Assembly (NCBI RefSeq): GCF_017349315.1 | Contig: NZ_JAFMPP010000011.1 | Location: forward strand, 62,001 to 126,000 | Direction: 5' to 3' | DNA length: 64,000 nt | Origin: Jiella flava | GTDB lineage: Bacteria > Pseudomonadota > Alphaproteobacteria > Rhizobiales > Rhizobiaceae | Shown here: piece by piece, positions 9,208 to 16,940 of the stretch | How positions within the stretch are numbered: position 1 is the stretch's first letter | Layout: each line of letters begins with the position of its first letter | The notes under the pieces: model-generated | Seen by the model: only the letters and a program-made list of their open reading frames with translations | Told to the model about the DNA's origin: nothing | Database searches by the model: none | Made by a program: the position numbers and the translations under genes

Positions 9208-10920
9208 ATGGCTGATTCCTCCGACATCGCTATCCTGAAGGCCGAGGCAATGGTCCATGGCGCCTTCGCGCCGTCGGACTATCTGGTGATCGCTCCGGTC
9301 GCGCTCTGCTTCCTGTTCGGGGCGGTGTTGTTGATGCTGCGCAAGCGCGTCGACTGGCACCCTTTCATCGCCATTCCGGGCTTCGCGCTCTTGTTGGCCG
9401 CCGATCTTCTGTTGCTGCGCAAGGTCGCGTCGAGCGGTCCGCAGACGATGATGATGGGCCATTGGAAGCCGCCCTTCGGCATCGCGTTCACCGTCGACAT
9501 GCTGGGCGCGCTGTTCGTCACCACGGCCGGCTTCGTCGCCTTCGCGGCGGCGATCTACGCCACCGGCTCGATGAGCCGGACCGAGCGGCGCTACGGGTTC
9601 TTTCCCTTCATGTTCCTGATGATGGGCGGCGTGTCGGGCGCCTTCCTCACCGGCGACGTGTTCAATCTCTATGTCTGGTTCGAGGTGCTGTTGATCGGCT
9701 CCTTCGGCCTACTGGTCCTCGGATCGAAACATGAGCAGCTCGACGGCGCGACGAAATACTGCTTCCTCAATCTGGTCGCCACGACGCTGTTCCTGATCAC
9801 CACCGGCTATCTCTATGGCCTGTTCGGCACCCTCAACATGGCCGACATCGCCGACAAGGCGGGGCGGTTCGAGAATGACGGCGCGTTGCTCACCATCGCG
9901 GTGCTCTATCTCGTCGCCTTCGGCATGAAGGCCGCCGCCTTCCCGCTGAATTTCTGGCTGCCGGCTTCCTATCATACGCCGCGCTTCGTGGTCTCGGCGC
10001 TGTTTGCCGGGCTTTTGACCAAGGTCGGCGTCTATGCGCTGATCCGGGTGCTGCTGATGCTGTTCCCGCAGCAGCACGCCGATCTGGCGACGCTGATCGC
10101 CTGGGTCGCGACGCTGACCATGCTGGTCGGCGCCTTCGGGGCGCTCGCCCAGAGCGATCTGCGCCGGCTGCTCAACTATTTCGTCATCGCCGGCATCGGC
10201 ACGATCTTCGCCGGCCTGGCCATCGGCGGCGCCGGCGGCGAGGCCGGCAGCGCTATGGCGCGCGCCGCCCAGGCCGCAACGGCGGGGGCGACAGGGGCCG
10301 CCGCGACGGGCGCTGCGGCGGCGATCACACCGCTTTTGCCCGGCAGCAGCGGCCTTGTTATCGGCCTTTCCGGCGCCACCTTCTACGCCCTCCATTCGAT
10401 CGTCGTGATGACCGCGCTCTATCTCGCCGCCGGGATGGCGGCGCGGATCGCCGGCACCGCGTCGCTGCGTTCGATGGGCGGGCTGTGGCGCAGCCAGCCG
10501 GCGCTCGCGGCGCTGATGCTGGTATTTCTCTTCGCCGTCTCCGGACTGCCGCCCTTCTCGGGCTTCTGGCCGAAATACATTTTAGTGCGCGGCACGTTCC
10601 AGGCCGGGCTGCCCTGGCTCGGCGCGGCGATCCTCGTCACCGGCTTCCTGATGACCATCGCCAGCGCGCGGGTGTTTGCGCTGGCCTTCTGGCGCAATGC
10701 ACCGGAGGCCGAGGCGGCGGGATCGGACGAAGCGTTCGGGTTCCAGCCGGCGGGCAAGCCATCGCCCGTTTTGTCGATGCTGCCGCTGATCCTGCTCGCG
10801 CTGTTCGTCGTCGCGGCCGGCATCGCACCGCAATGGCTGGCGGACATGACGGACACGGCGGCCCGCGGTATCGTCGACCCGGCGGCCTATGTCGGCTCGG
10901 TCTTCGGAGGCGGATCGTGA
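9208..10920 (+). CDS. mrpD: Mrp antiporter subunit D, with an Ala/Gly-rich insertion
   Basis: Encodes 570 residues, longer than the roughly 490-540 usual for MrpD. It is a NuoM/N-like channel subunit with Glu159 in WFEVLLIGSFG and Lys241 in GMKAAAFPLNFWLP, the residue pair needed for antiport. The extra length is mostly a low-complexity Ala/Gly/Thr segment at about residues 339-380 between two membrane helices, just after LLNYFVIAGIGT. The frame stays open and flanking motifs are normal, so the gene looks functional. It starts 6 bases after mrpC. Confidence 0.92.
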   Translation: MADSSDIAILKAEAMVHGAFAPSDYLVIAPVALCFLFGAVLLMLRKRVDWHPFIAIPGFALLLAADLLLLRKVASSGPQTMMMGHWKPPFGIAFTVDMLGALFVTTAGFVAFAAAIYATGSMSRTERRYGFFPFMFLMMGGVSGAFLTGDVFNLYVWFEVLLIGSFGLLVLGSKHEQLDGATKYCFLNLVATTLFLITTGYLYGLFGTLNMADIADKAGRFENDGALLTIAVLYLVAFGMKAAAFPLNFWLPASYHTPRFVVSALFAGLLTKVGVYALIRVLLMLFPQQHADLATLIAWVATLTMLVGAFGALAQSDLRRLLNYFVIAGIGTIFAGLAIGGAGGEAGSAMARAAQAATAGATGAAATGAAAAITPLLPGSSGLVIGLSGATFYALHSIVVMTALYLAAGMAARIAGTASLRSMGGLWRSQPALAALMLVFLFAVSGLPPFSGFWPKYILVRGTFQAGLPWLGAAILVTGFLMTIASARVFALAFWRNAPEAEAAGSDEAFGFQPAGKPSPVLSMLPLILLALFVVAAGIAPQWLADMTDTAARGIVDPAAYVGSVFGGGS

Positions 10921-11390
10921 TCTTGTTCCTGATCAACATCCTATTGGCGCTGGTCTGGGCCATCGTCACCGGCTCCTTCACCCTGCCCAATCTGATCTTC
11001 GGTTTTCTGCTCGGGGCGGCGTCGCTCTACCTCACCCGGCGGGAGATCGGCTCGGTCGGCTATATCGGCCGTTTCCTGCGGATCGGTTCGCTGTTCTTGC
11101 TGTTTCTCTACGAGCTGATCATGTCGGCATGGCGGGTCACGGTGCTGGTGCTGTCGCCGAAGATGGACCTGACACCGGGCATCTTCGCCTACCGGCTCGA
11201 GGTCGACCGCGATTTTGAGATCGCGCTGCTTGCCAATCTCATCACTTTGACGCCGGGCACCCTGTCGGTCGACGTCTCCGAGGATCGCTCGACGCTTTAT
11301 GTCCACGCGATCGACTGTTCCGATCCGGAGGGCACCCGCGCCGACATCGCCAACGGCTTCGAACGCAAGATCCTCGAGGCGTTCCGATGA
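10917..11390 (+). CDS. mrpE: Mrp antiporter subunit E
   Basis: Encodes 157 residues starting at GTG 10917, which overlaps the mrpD stop in GTGA. There are two or three N-terminal helices followed by a soluble domain with [16 protein letters not shown], the MrpE/MnhE signature. The family is required for full antiporter activity, but its exact role is unsettled. It overlaps mrpF by 4 bases. Confidence 0.92.
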   Translation: MILFLINILLALVWAIVTGSFTLPNLIFGFLLGAASLYLTRREIGSVGYIGRFLRIGSLFLLFLYELIMSAWRVTVLVLSPKMDLTPGIFAYRLEVDRDFEIALLANLITLTPGTLSVDVSEDRSTLYVHAIDCSDPEGTRADIANGFERKILEAFR

Positions 11391-11773
11391 CCCATTCCGA
11401 TTTCGCCCGGCAGTTTCTCGAAATCTGTCTCGATATTTCGCTGATCCTGCTCGGCATCGCCTTCTTCCTCACCGTGGTGCGGATCATCAAGGGGCCGACC
11501 CTGCCCGACCGGGTGCTCGGTCTCGACATGCTGACCTCGGTCGCCATCGGCTTCATCGCGGTGATCGGCATCGACACCGGTTTCACGCTCTATGTCGACA
11601 TCGCCATCGCGCTCGGCCTCGTCGGCTTTCTCGCCACCGTCGCTTTTGCCCGTTTCATCCTGGCGCGTGGCAAGACGGCCGACGACGACGAGCGGCAGGA
11701 TCTGCGCCAGATCGACGGCGATCCTTTCGCATCGGCCACAGAGACCACGTCCCGAACAGGAGCCGGACGATGA
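11387..11773 (+). CDS. mrpF: Mrp antiporter subunit F
   Basis: Encodes 128 residues with three helices. The signature [16 protein letters not shown] between helices 1 and 2 and the acidic [15 protein letters not shown] in helix 3 place it in MrpF/MnhF. A hydrophilic tail of about 35 residues after the last helix is rather long for the family. The start overlaps the mrpE stop and the stop overlaps the mrpG start, both in ATGA. Confidence 0.91.
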   Translation: MTHSDFARQFLEICLDISLILLGIAFFLTVVRIIKGPTLPDRVLGLDMLTSVAIGFIAVIGIDTGFTLYVDIAIALGLVGFLATVAFARFILARGKTADDDERQDLRQIDGDPFASATETTSRTGAGR

Positions 11774-12198
11774 TCGGGACCATCGCCACCATCCTCGCCG
11801 GCTGCCTGATCCTGGCTGGCTCGGCCTTTGCGGCCATCGCCGCTTTCGGGATCTTGCGGCTGCCGGATCTTTACACCCGCATGCATGCGGCCTCGAAGGC
11901 CGGCTCGGTCGGCTCCGGCATGGCGCTGCTCGCCTTGGCGCTGGTCTCCGACACCGGTCCGGAGGCGCTGCGGGCCATCGCCGCCATCGCTTTCTTTCTG
12001 CTCACCGCGCCGCTCTCGGCGCATCTCCTCGCCAAGGCCGCCTATGCGGTCGGCTATCGCATGTGGCCGGGTTCGGTGCTCGATGAAATGCCCGCGGTTA
12101 TCGTGACCACCGCGCGCGCCGAGACGCCGGCGCGGGCCCAGACGGTTCAGTCGCGCTCCGGCGAGGCCGCAGCGCCAAGGCCAAACCAGGACGATTGA
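11770..12198 (+). CDS. mrpG: Mrp antiporter subunit G
   Basis: Encodes 142 residues with three helices. The motif [19 protein letters not shown] at about residues 26-44 is the MrpG/MnhG signature. The C-terminal 45 residues are hydrophilic and Ala/Arg/Pro-rich, beyond the usual core. This completes the seven-subunit set A-G in canonical order, so the operon should encode a whole antiporter. Confidence 0.91.
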   Translation: MIGTIATILAGCLILAGSAFAAIAAFGILRLPDLYTRMHAASKAGSVGSGMALLALALVSDTGPEALRAIAAIAFFLLTAPLSAHLLAKAAYAVGYRMWPGSVLDEMPAVIVTTARAETPARAQTVQSRSGEAAAPRPNQDD

Positions 12199-12203
12199 AC
12201 GCT

Positions 12204-12632
12204 ATGCCCCCCGTGCCGACCGCTGCCCCGCGCCTTTTGATCGCGCTCTTTGTCGGCTTTGCCGGTGCTCTCGGCGCCGCCGGCGTGGTCGGCGCGGCGC
12301 TGGCCGCCCACGGCGGCGGCGACGGCAAATTCGTCGCCATCGCGGCGTCGATGGCGCTGTTTCATGCGCCGGCTCTCCTGGCGCTCGCCGCCGTCCTCGA
12401 CCGGTCGCGTCGCCTCCTCGGTCTTGCCGGCATGGTGATGATCGTCGGCGTCATCCTGTTTTCCGGCGATCTCGCCACCCGCTCGGCGACCGGCCATTCG
12501 CTGTCTGCCAATGCTGCGCCGACCGGCGGATTGATGCTGATCCTATCCTGGCTGATGGTGATGGTTGCGGGTATCTTGATCGCGCTGGGGATCGGCACAC
12601 GGTGGCACGCACTGGAGGGAGACGAGCGATGA
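12204..12632 (+). CDS. DUF423 family membrane protein
   Basis: Encodes 142 residues with four predicted helices. DUF423 hallmarks are visible: GALGAAGVVGAALAAHG in helix 1, ASMALFHAPALLAL, the VILFSGDL motif in helix 3 and PTGGLMLILSWL in helix 4. Function is unknown for the family. A TTG at 12195 overlapping the mrpG stop is an alternative start; ATG 12204 was chosen because the first residues of the longer form add nothing recognisable. It is coupled to the SDR gene by an ATGA overlap, so it belongs to the mrp transcript. Confidence 0.83.
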   Translation: MPPVPTAAPRLLIALFVGFAGALGAAGVVGAALAAHGGGDGKFVAIAASMALFHAPALLALAAVLDRSRRLLGLAGMVMIVGVILFSGDLATRSATGHSLSANAAPTGGLMLILSWLMVMVAGILIALGIGTRWHALEGDER

Positions 12633-13429
12633 TAATCGGCTTCGATCGAGCGCTGTTTGACGGCAAGACCGTCGTCGTCACCGGCTGCGGCCGCGGGATC
12701 GGGGCGGCGGTGGCCGCGGCGTTTCTCAAGACCGGCGCGCGCGTCATCGGCCATGTCGGTCGCTCGCTGGAAAATGCCGAAAGCGATCTGTTGAAGCGCC
12801 TCGGCAGCGACGATCGCCGGCGTCTGACGCTGATCACCGCCGATCTCAGTCAGCGCGGCGGCGGCCAAGCCCTGGCCGACGAGATTGGCGCCAAGCTCGC
12901 AGGCCCGCTCGACGTTCTCATCAACAATGCCGGCACCATGGTCGGCCGGATCCCCGCCACCGAGGTCGACGAAGCGGCGTTCGACGCCGTGGTCGATCTC
13001 AATGTGCGCTCGGTGGTGGCGTTGACGTCGTGCTTGCTGCCGGCTTTGAAAGCCGGCGGTCAGGCCGAGGGCGGGGCCGCGGTGGTCAACACCTCCTCGA
13101 TCTCGGCGATTGTCGGCGGTAGCCCGGGTTCGTCGCTCTATTCCTCGTCGAAAGCGTTTATCTCGACCTGGACGCGGGCGCTCGCCCGAGAGCTCGCGCC
13201 CGACCAAATTCGGGTCAATGCCGTGTCTCCCGGAACGATCATGACCGATTTCCATCGGCGCTATTCGTCGCAGGCCAAGCTCGACGCGACGGCTGCGGCG
13301 ATCCCGCTGAAGCGGCTTGGAACCGCCGATGACTGTGCTCCGGCCTATCTGTTCCTCGCGAGCGCCGTCTTGTCCGGTTATCTGACGGGCCAGGTGATCG
13401 AGGTGAATGGCGGTCAATTCATGGGATGA
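12629..13429 (+). CDS. short-chain dehydrogenase/reductase (SDR family)
   Basis: Encodes 266 residues of the classical SDR type. The cofactor motif TGCGRGIG is at residues 18-25, NNAG at 99-102, a catalytic serine lies in NTSSISA (about 157), and YSSSK has Tyr171 and Lys175. The C-terminal half has RVNAVSPGTIMTDF and the GQVIEVNGGQ end common in FabG-like reductases. The substrate cannot be told; the many FabG-like paralogues act on diverse alcohols and ketones. It is the last gene of the mrp transcript by overlap, but no biochemical link is obvious. Confidence 0.87.
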   Translation: MIIGFDRALFDGKTVVVTGCGRGIGAAVAAAFLKTGARVIGHVGRSLENAESDLLKRLGSDDRRRLTLITADLSQRGGGQALADEIGAKLAGPLDVLINNAGTMVGRIPATEVDEAAFDAVVDLNVRSVVALTSCLLPALKAGGQAEGGAAVVNTSSISAIVGGSPGSSLYSSSKAFISTWTRALARELAPDQIRVNAVSPGTIMTDFHRRYSSQAKLDATAAAIPLKRLGTADDCAPAYLFLASAVLSGYLTGQVIEVNGGQFMG

Positions 13430-13493
13430 CCTTGCGTCAGTGTCGTGATATGGGCCAAACCGTGGCTGATTGGGTACAGCTGCGGCACCGCGC

Positions 13494-13536
13494 CATGCTC
13501 ATTGAGCATGAAACGGTTTTGTTTTGAAACATGCTC
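13494..13536. repeat. three-copy CATGCTC heptamer giving alternative hairpins
   Basis: CATGCTC at 13494-13500 is followed after 3 bases by its inverse GAGCATG at 13504-13510, and by CATGCTC again at 13530-13536. The middle copy can pair with either neighbour, giving a tight hairpin (3-base loop) or a wider one. It lies between the SDR stop and the sensor-kinase start. It may be an operator for a dimeric regulator, an attenuator or a weak terminator; no T-tract follows. Confidence 0.45.
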
Positions 13537-13596
13537 GCTTAGAATGACACACCGCTTGTCGGCCAGTGTCCGCAGCGGCCGAGGCATCGCGGAATT

Positions 13597-15237
13597 TTGC
13601 GTAAGCGGCTCTTCTCGCTGGTCGTCTTTTCCCTGGCTACAGCCATTGGTTTGTCATTGGCGGGACAGCTTTGGGTCTCGCGTGAGGACGCGGACAAACG
13701 GCACTTCGGGCAGCTTGCCGACGATGCCATCGCTCGCGTCGAAGAGCGCCTGCAGTTGCATATCTCGCTGCTTTATTCGCTGAGAGCGTTTTTCGAGGTC
13801 GCCGGGACGGCGATTTCGCCGCAGACCTTCGCGGAATTCGTCGCCGGGCTGGAGCTTGCTAGCCGCTACAACGGCATTCAGGGCCTCGGGTTTGCCCAAA
13901 CGATTGCGACGACGCACACGGACGAGGCCCAGCGCAAGCTCGATGCCCGCTTCGGTCGTCCCTTGACGATCTGGCCGCAGACCAGGCAGCCGATCCGCAC
14001 GCCGGTCATGCTGCTCGCGCCGCAAGACGAACGCAATCGCGCCGCGCTCGGCTATGACATGTATTCCGATGCCAGTCGCCGCGAAGCGATGCAGGCGGCG
14101 GCGCGCAGCGGCCGTCCGGTGGCTTCGGCGGCGGTGCGTCTCGTTCAGGAGATCGATCGCGACGTTCAGTTTGGCTTTCTTGTCTATCTGCCGATGCGTG
14201 CCGATTTGAGTGCGGGAACCGGATTGGTCAATGACACGTCTGGTTTCGTTTACGCGCCGTTCCGGATCGGGGACTTTCTCAATGCCGCTTTGTTCGAAAA
14301 GCCACATCTGCCGGTCCACGCCGAGGTCTATGACGGCCCGGCGGACGCCGATCACTTGGTCTATACGCTGAGCCAAGCCGGCGGCCCGGACAGCGACCGC
14401 CTCGCGATCTGGCGCGAGATTGAAGTTGCGGGTCGCACATGGCGCTTTCATTTCGTGCCGACGCAGGACTTTCAGCGCTTCGGCTCGAATTATCCGGCGG
14501 CGCTGCTCGCCACCTTCGTCTTGATCCTGGCGCTCGTTCTGGCTCTGCTGACCCTGGTCCAGGCGCGGCGTCTCGAAGCGGTGGCGGCGCTGAACCGCGA
14601 AAGCCAGCGCAATCTCGACCAGAAGGATCTGCTCCTTCGCGAGATGAATCACCGGATCAAGAATTCGATCACCCGGATGTTGTCGATCGCCCGCCAGACG
14701 GCCCGCCGCTCGGAAGGGCTCGACGATTTCACCGATCGCTACGAGGCCCGGCTGCATGCGATGTCTGCGGCGCAGGAGATGCTGACCCGTTCGAAATGGG
14801 GGCGGGCCGAGATCCGCGCCTTGCTCGAAAACGAGCTGAAGCAGGTGTTCGGCGAGGAAGGGACCGATCTGCGGCTCGATGGCCCGGCGGTCGAGGTCGA
14901 CGAGATCGGGGCGCAATCGCTGGGCCTGACGTTTCATGAACTCGCCACCAATGCGATGAAATACGGCGCGCTCTCCACGCCGACCGGCTCGCTCGCGGTG
15001 TCCTGGCGGCTGGCGGACGGACATGTGACCATCGAATGGCGCGAGAGCGGTGGCGTCGTGCCGGATCTTTCGACGATTCGCAGTGGATTCGGCACCAAGC
15101 TGATGGACGCGATGATCCGCGGAGAGCTCGACGGTCGGATCGAACGGCTCGTCGAGAACGACGCCTATGTCGTTCACATCCGCTTCCCCCACGCAAATCT
15201 TGCCAAACGACAGGTGGTGCCCGGCTCACGGCTGTAG
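13597..15237 (+). CDS. CHASE-domain HWE-family sensor histidine kinase
   Basis: Encodes 546 residues starting at TTG 13597; no ATG or GTG fits the N-terminal membrane helix better. The order is TM1 (about 5-24), a periplasmic CHASE sensor (about 45-240), TM2 (about 300-322) and a kinase core. The phosphoacceptor is His352 in REMNHRIKNS. The kinase is of the HWE class: His447 in the N-box FHELATNAMKYG and the WRE triplet at 481-483. CHASE domains bind small ligands (cytokinin-like molecules in plants), but this ligand is unknown. No response regulator gene is adjacent. Confidence 0.88.
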   Translation: MRKRLFSLVVFSLATAIGLSLAGQLWVSREDADKRHFGQLADDAIARVEERLQLHISLLYSLRAFFEVAGTAISPQTFAEFVAGLELASRYNGIQGLGFAQTIATTHTDEAQRKLDARFGRPLTIWPQTRQPIRTPVMLLAPQDERNRAALGYDMYSDASRREAMQAAARSGRPVASAAVRLVQEIDRDVQFGFLVYLPMRADLSAGTGLVNDTSGFVYAPFRIGDFLNAALFEKPHLPVHAEVYDGPADADHLVYTLSQAGGPDSDRLAIWREIEVAGRTWRFHFVPTQDFQRFGSNYPAALLATFVLILALVLALLTLVQARRLEAVAALNRESQRNLDQKDLLLREMNHRIKNSITRMLSIARQTARRSEGLDDFTDRYEARLHAMSAAQEMLTRSKWGRAEIRALLENELKQVFGEEGTDLRLDGPAVEVDEIGAQSLGLTFHELATNAMKYGALSTPTGSLAVSWRLADGHVTIEWRESGGVVPDLSTIRSGFGTKLMDAMIRGELDGRIERLVENDAYVVHIRFPHANLAKRQVVPGSRL

Positions 15238-15304
15238 GAGCGGCGAGCGCCGGCGCAAAATCCAAATCGAGTTTCGCCACCGGTCGACGCTGGCAATCAG
15301 AGCC

Positions 15305-15757
15305 TCATTCCGGCGGGTCGAGGCGGGGTGTGCCGTCTTCGCCCGGCCGGTATCTCTGTCCGGCCTGCCAACCGTCGCGGCGTGCGTCTTCAATCGAATC
15401 TTCGAGCGCCGCGATCTCGTCTTCCAGCGCATGGCGCCGTCGGCGCTGTTGCCGCATGGCAAAGCCGATCAGCAGCATGGCAAGGATCGACAGAGCGGTG
15501 AAGGCTTGGCGCTTGTCGACTTCGCGCACCGGATCGGCACCGATCAGCGCGGCGACGGCGATGAAGCCGAGAACCAGGATCAGCAACGCGCTGCCGCGCG
15601 ACAGCACCATCGCCGTCAGGAAGGCGAGAAGCACGCAGATTGCGAGGATCGGGTGAGCCTTCGCCGCGACCACGAGATCACCAGCCAGCTCGCCGAGAAG
15701 CTTCAAGAGTTCCCACACGAACCGCCCCGGCAGGGCGACGATGCCATCGACGCTCAT
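15305..15757 (-). CDS. three-helix membrane protein with C-terminal coiled coil, unknown function
   Basis: Encodes 150 residues. Predicted membrane helices lie at about 37-54, 57-74 and 85-101, followed by an Arg-rich stretch (RQQRRRRHALEDEI) and a coiled-coil-like acidic helix to about 128. I do not recognise the family. Its start is 27 bases after the stop of the NAGGN-operon peptidase on the same strand, so it is probably the last gene of that operon. It converges with the CHASE kinase gene. A membrane role connected with osmolyte handling is possible but unproven. Confidence 0.68.
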   Translation of the reverse strand: MSVDGIVALPGRFVWELLKLLGELAGDLVVAAKAHPILAICVLLAFLTAMVLSRGSALLILVLGFIAVAALIGADPVREVDKRQAFTALSILAMLLIGFAMRQQRRRRHALEDEIAALEDSIEDARRDGWQAGQRYRPGEDGTPRLDPPE

Positions 15758-15784
15758 CGGCGACCTGAGGCTCCCATTTCAGCC

Positions 15785-16939
15785 TTATTCGGCGGGGTTC
15801 GTGTCGCTCGCCAGTTCCTGCGCCGCTTCGACGTCGGGCTGCCGGGTGAAGCCCTGCAGCCCGGCATGGAAGTTGCGGTCGCGTTCGATCTCGACCGGCG
15901 AGGTCAGATAGGCGGTGATCAGCTCTGATAGCGAGCGCAGGGCGTGCATATGGATCCGCTCATAGCCGTGGGAGGCGTCGATGCCGAAGGTGATCAGTGC
16001 GGTGCGTACGTCGTGACCGGCTTCCAGCGCCGAGGCGGAATCGGATCGGTAGTAGCGGAAGATATCCTTCTGATAGCGGATATCCTCGTCCTGGCAGAGC
16101 CGGACCAGCTTCTTCGTCAGATGGTAGTCGAACGGTCCGGTCTGATCAGCCATGGCGATGGTCACGCCGAATTCGGCCGAATTCTGCCCCGGCGCCGAGG
16201 TGCCGTTGTCGACGGCGATCATCGAGGCGATGTCCGGCGTCAGGATCGAGGCGGCGCCGACACCCACTTCCTCGGCGATGGTGAACAGCCAGTGAGTGTC
16301 GACAGGGGTCGAAATTCCGGCGTCTTCCATCGCCTTGATCGCCGCGAGCATCACCGCGACGCCGGCCTTATTGTCGAGGTGGCGTGACACGATGAAGCCG
16401 TTGTCGAGGAATTCCGGCTGCGGGTCGATCGCCACCGTGTCGCCGACATCAATGCCGAGACGGGTGAGTTCCTTCAGATCCCTCGAAAGCGCGTCGACGC
16501 GCATTTCGACATAGGGCCAGCCGACCGGCAGGCTGTCGACCTCTTCGTTATAGGTGTGGCCGGACGCCTTTAGCGGCAGGATCGTGCCGCGATAGGTGCC
16601 GGCATCGGAAAAGATCATGCAGCGCGCGCCCTCGGCAAACCGCGCCGACCAGTGGCCGATCGGAACGAGTTCGAGGCGGCCGTTTTCCTTCAGCCGTTTG
16701 ACCTGGGCGCCCAGCGTGTCGAGATGGCTGACGACGGCGCGGGCCGAGGCCCGGCGCGAGCCCTGGCGCAGGGCGCTGATCGCACCGCGCCGGGTCAGCT
16801 CGACCTTCAGGCCGAGCCGTTCGAGTTCCTTGGCGACGTGGCGCACCACGGTGTCGGTATAGCCGGTCGGGCTGGGAATGGTCAGAAGTGCTTTCAGCTG
16901 TTCGGTCAGATACGCCGTATCGATCGTAAGCCTGGGCAC
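15785..16939 (-). CDS. NAGGN-operon M42-type metallopeptidase
   Basis: Encodes 384 residues starting at GTG 16939, one base after the ngg stop. It is an M42-like peptidase of the subgroup that sits beside asnO and ngg in osmolyte operons. Metal-site motifs are visible: SHLDTLG (His72, Asp74), SRHLDNKAGV, IAEEVGVGAAS, AVDNGTS and HGYERIHMHA. In the family this peptidase is suspected to break down the dipeptide osmolyte, or an intermediate, when stress ends; that remains inference. Spacing indicates co-translation with ngg. Confidence 0.88.
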   Translation of the reverse strand: MPRLTIDTAYLTEQLKALLTIPSPTGYTDTVVRHVAKELERLGLKVELTRRGAISALRQGSRRASARAVVSHLDTLGAQVKRLKENGRLELVPIGHWSARFAEGARCMIFSDAGTYRGTILPLKASGHTYNEEVDSLPVGWPYVEMRVDALSRDLKELTRLGIDVGDTVAIDPQPEFLDNGFIVSRHLDNKAGVAVMLAAIKAMEDAGISTPVDTHWLFTIAEEVGVGAASILTPDIASMIAVDNGTSAPGQNSAEFGVTIAMADQTGPFDYHLTKKLVRLCQDEDIRYQKDIFRYYRSDSASALEAGHDVRTALITFGIDASHGYERIHMHALRSLSELITAYLTSPVEIERDRNFHAGLQGFTRQPDVEAAQELASDTNPAE

Positions 16940-16940
16940 G

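Noticed and set aside
13516-13545. Possible sigma-70 promoter with TAGAAT at 13540-13545 for the CHASE kinase
   Set aside because: No acceptable -35 element at 16-18 base spacing; TTGAAA at 13524-13529 is only 10 bases away.
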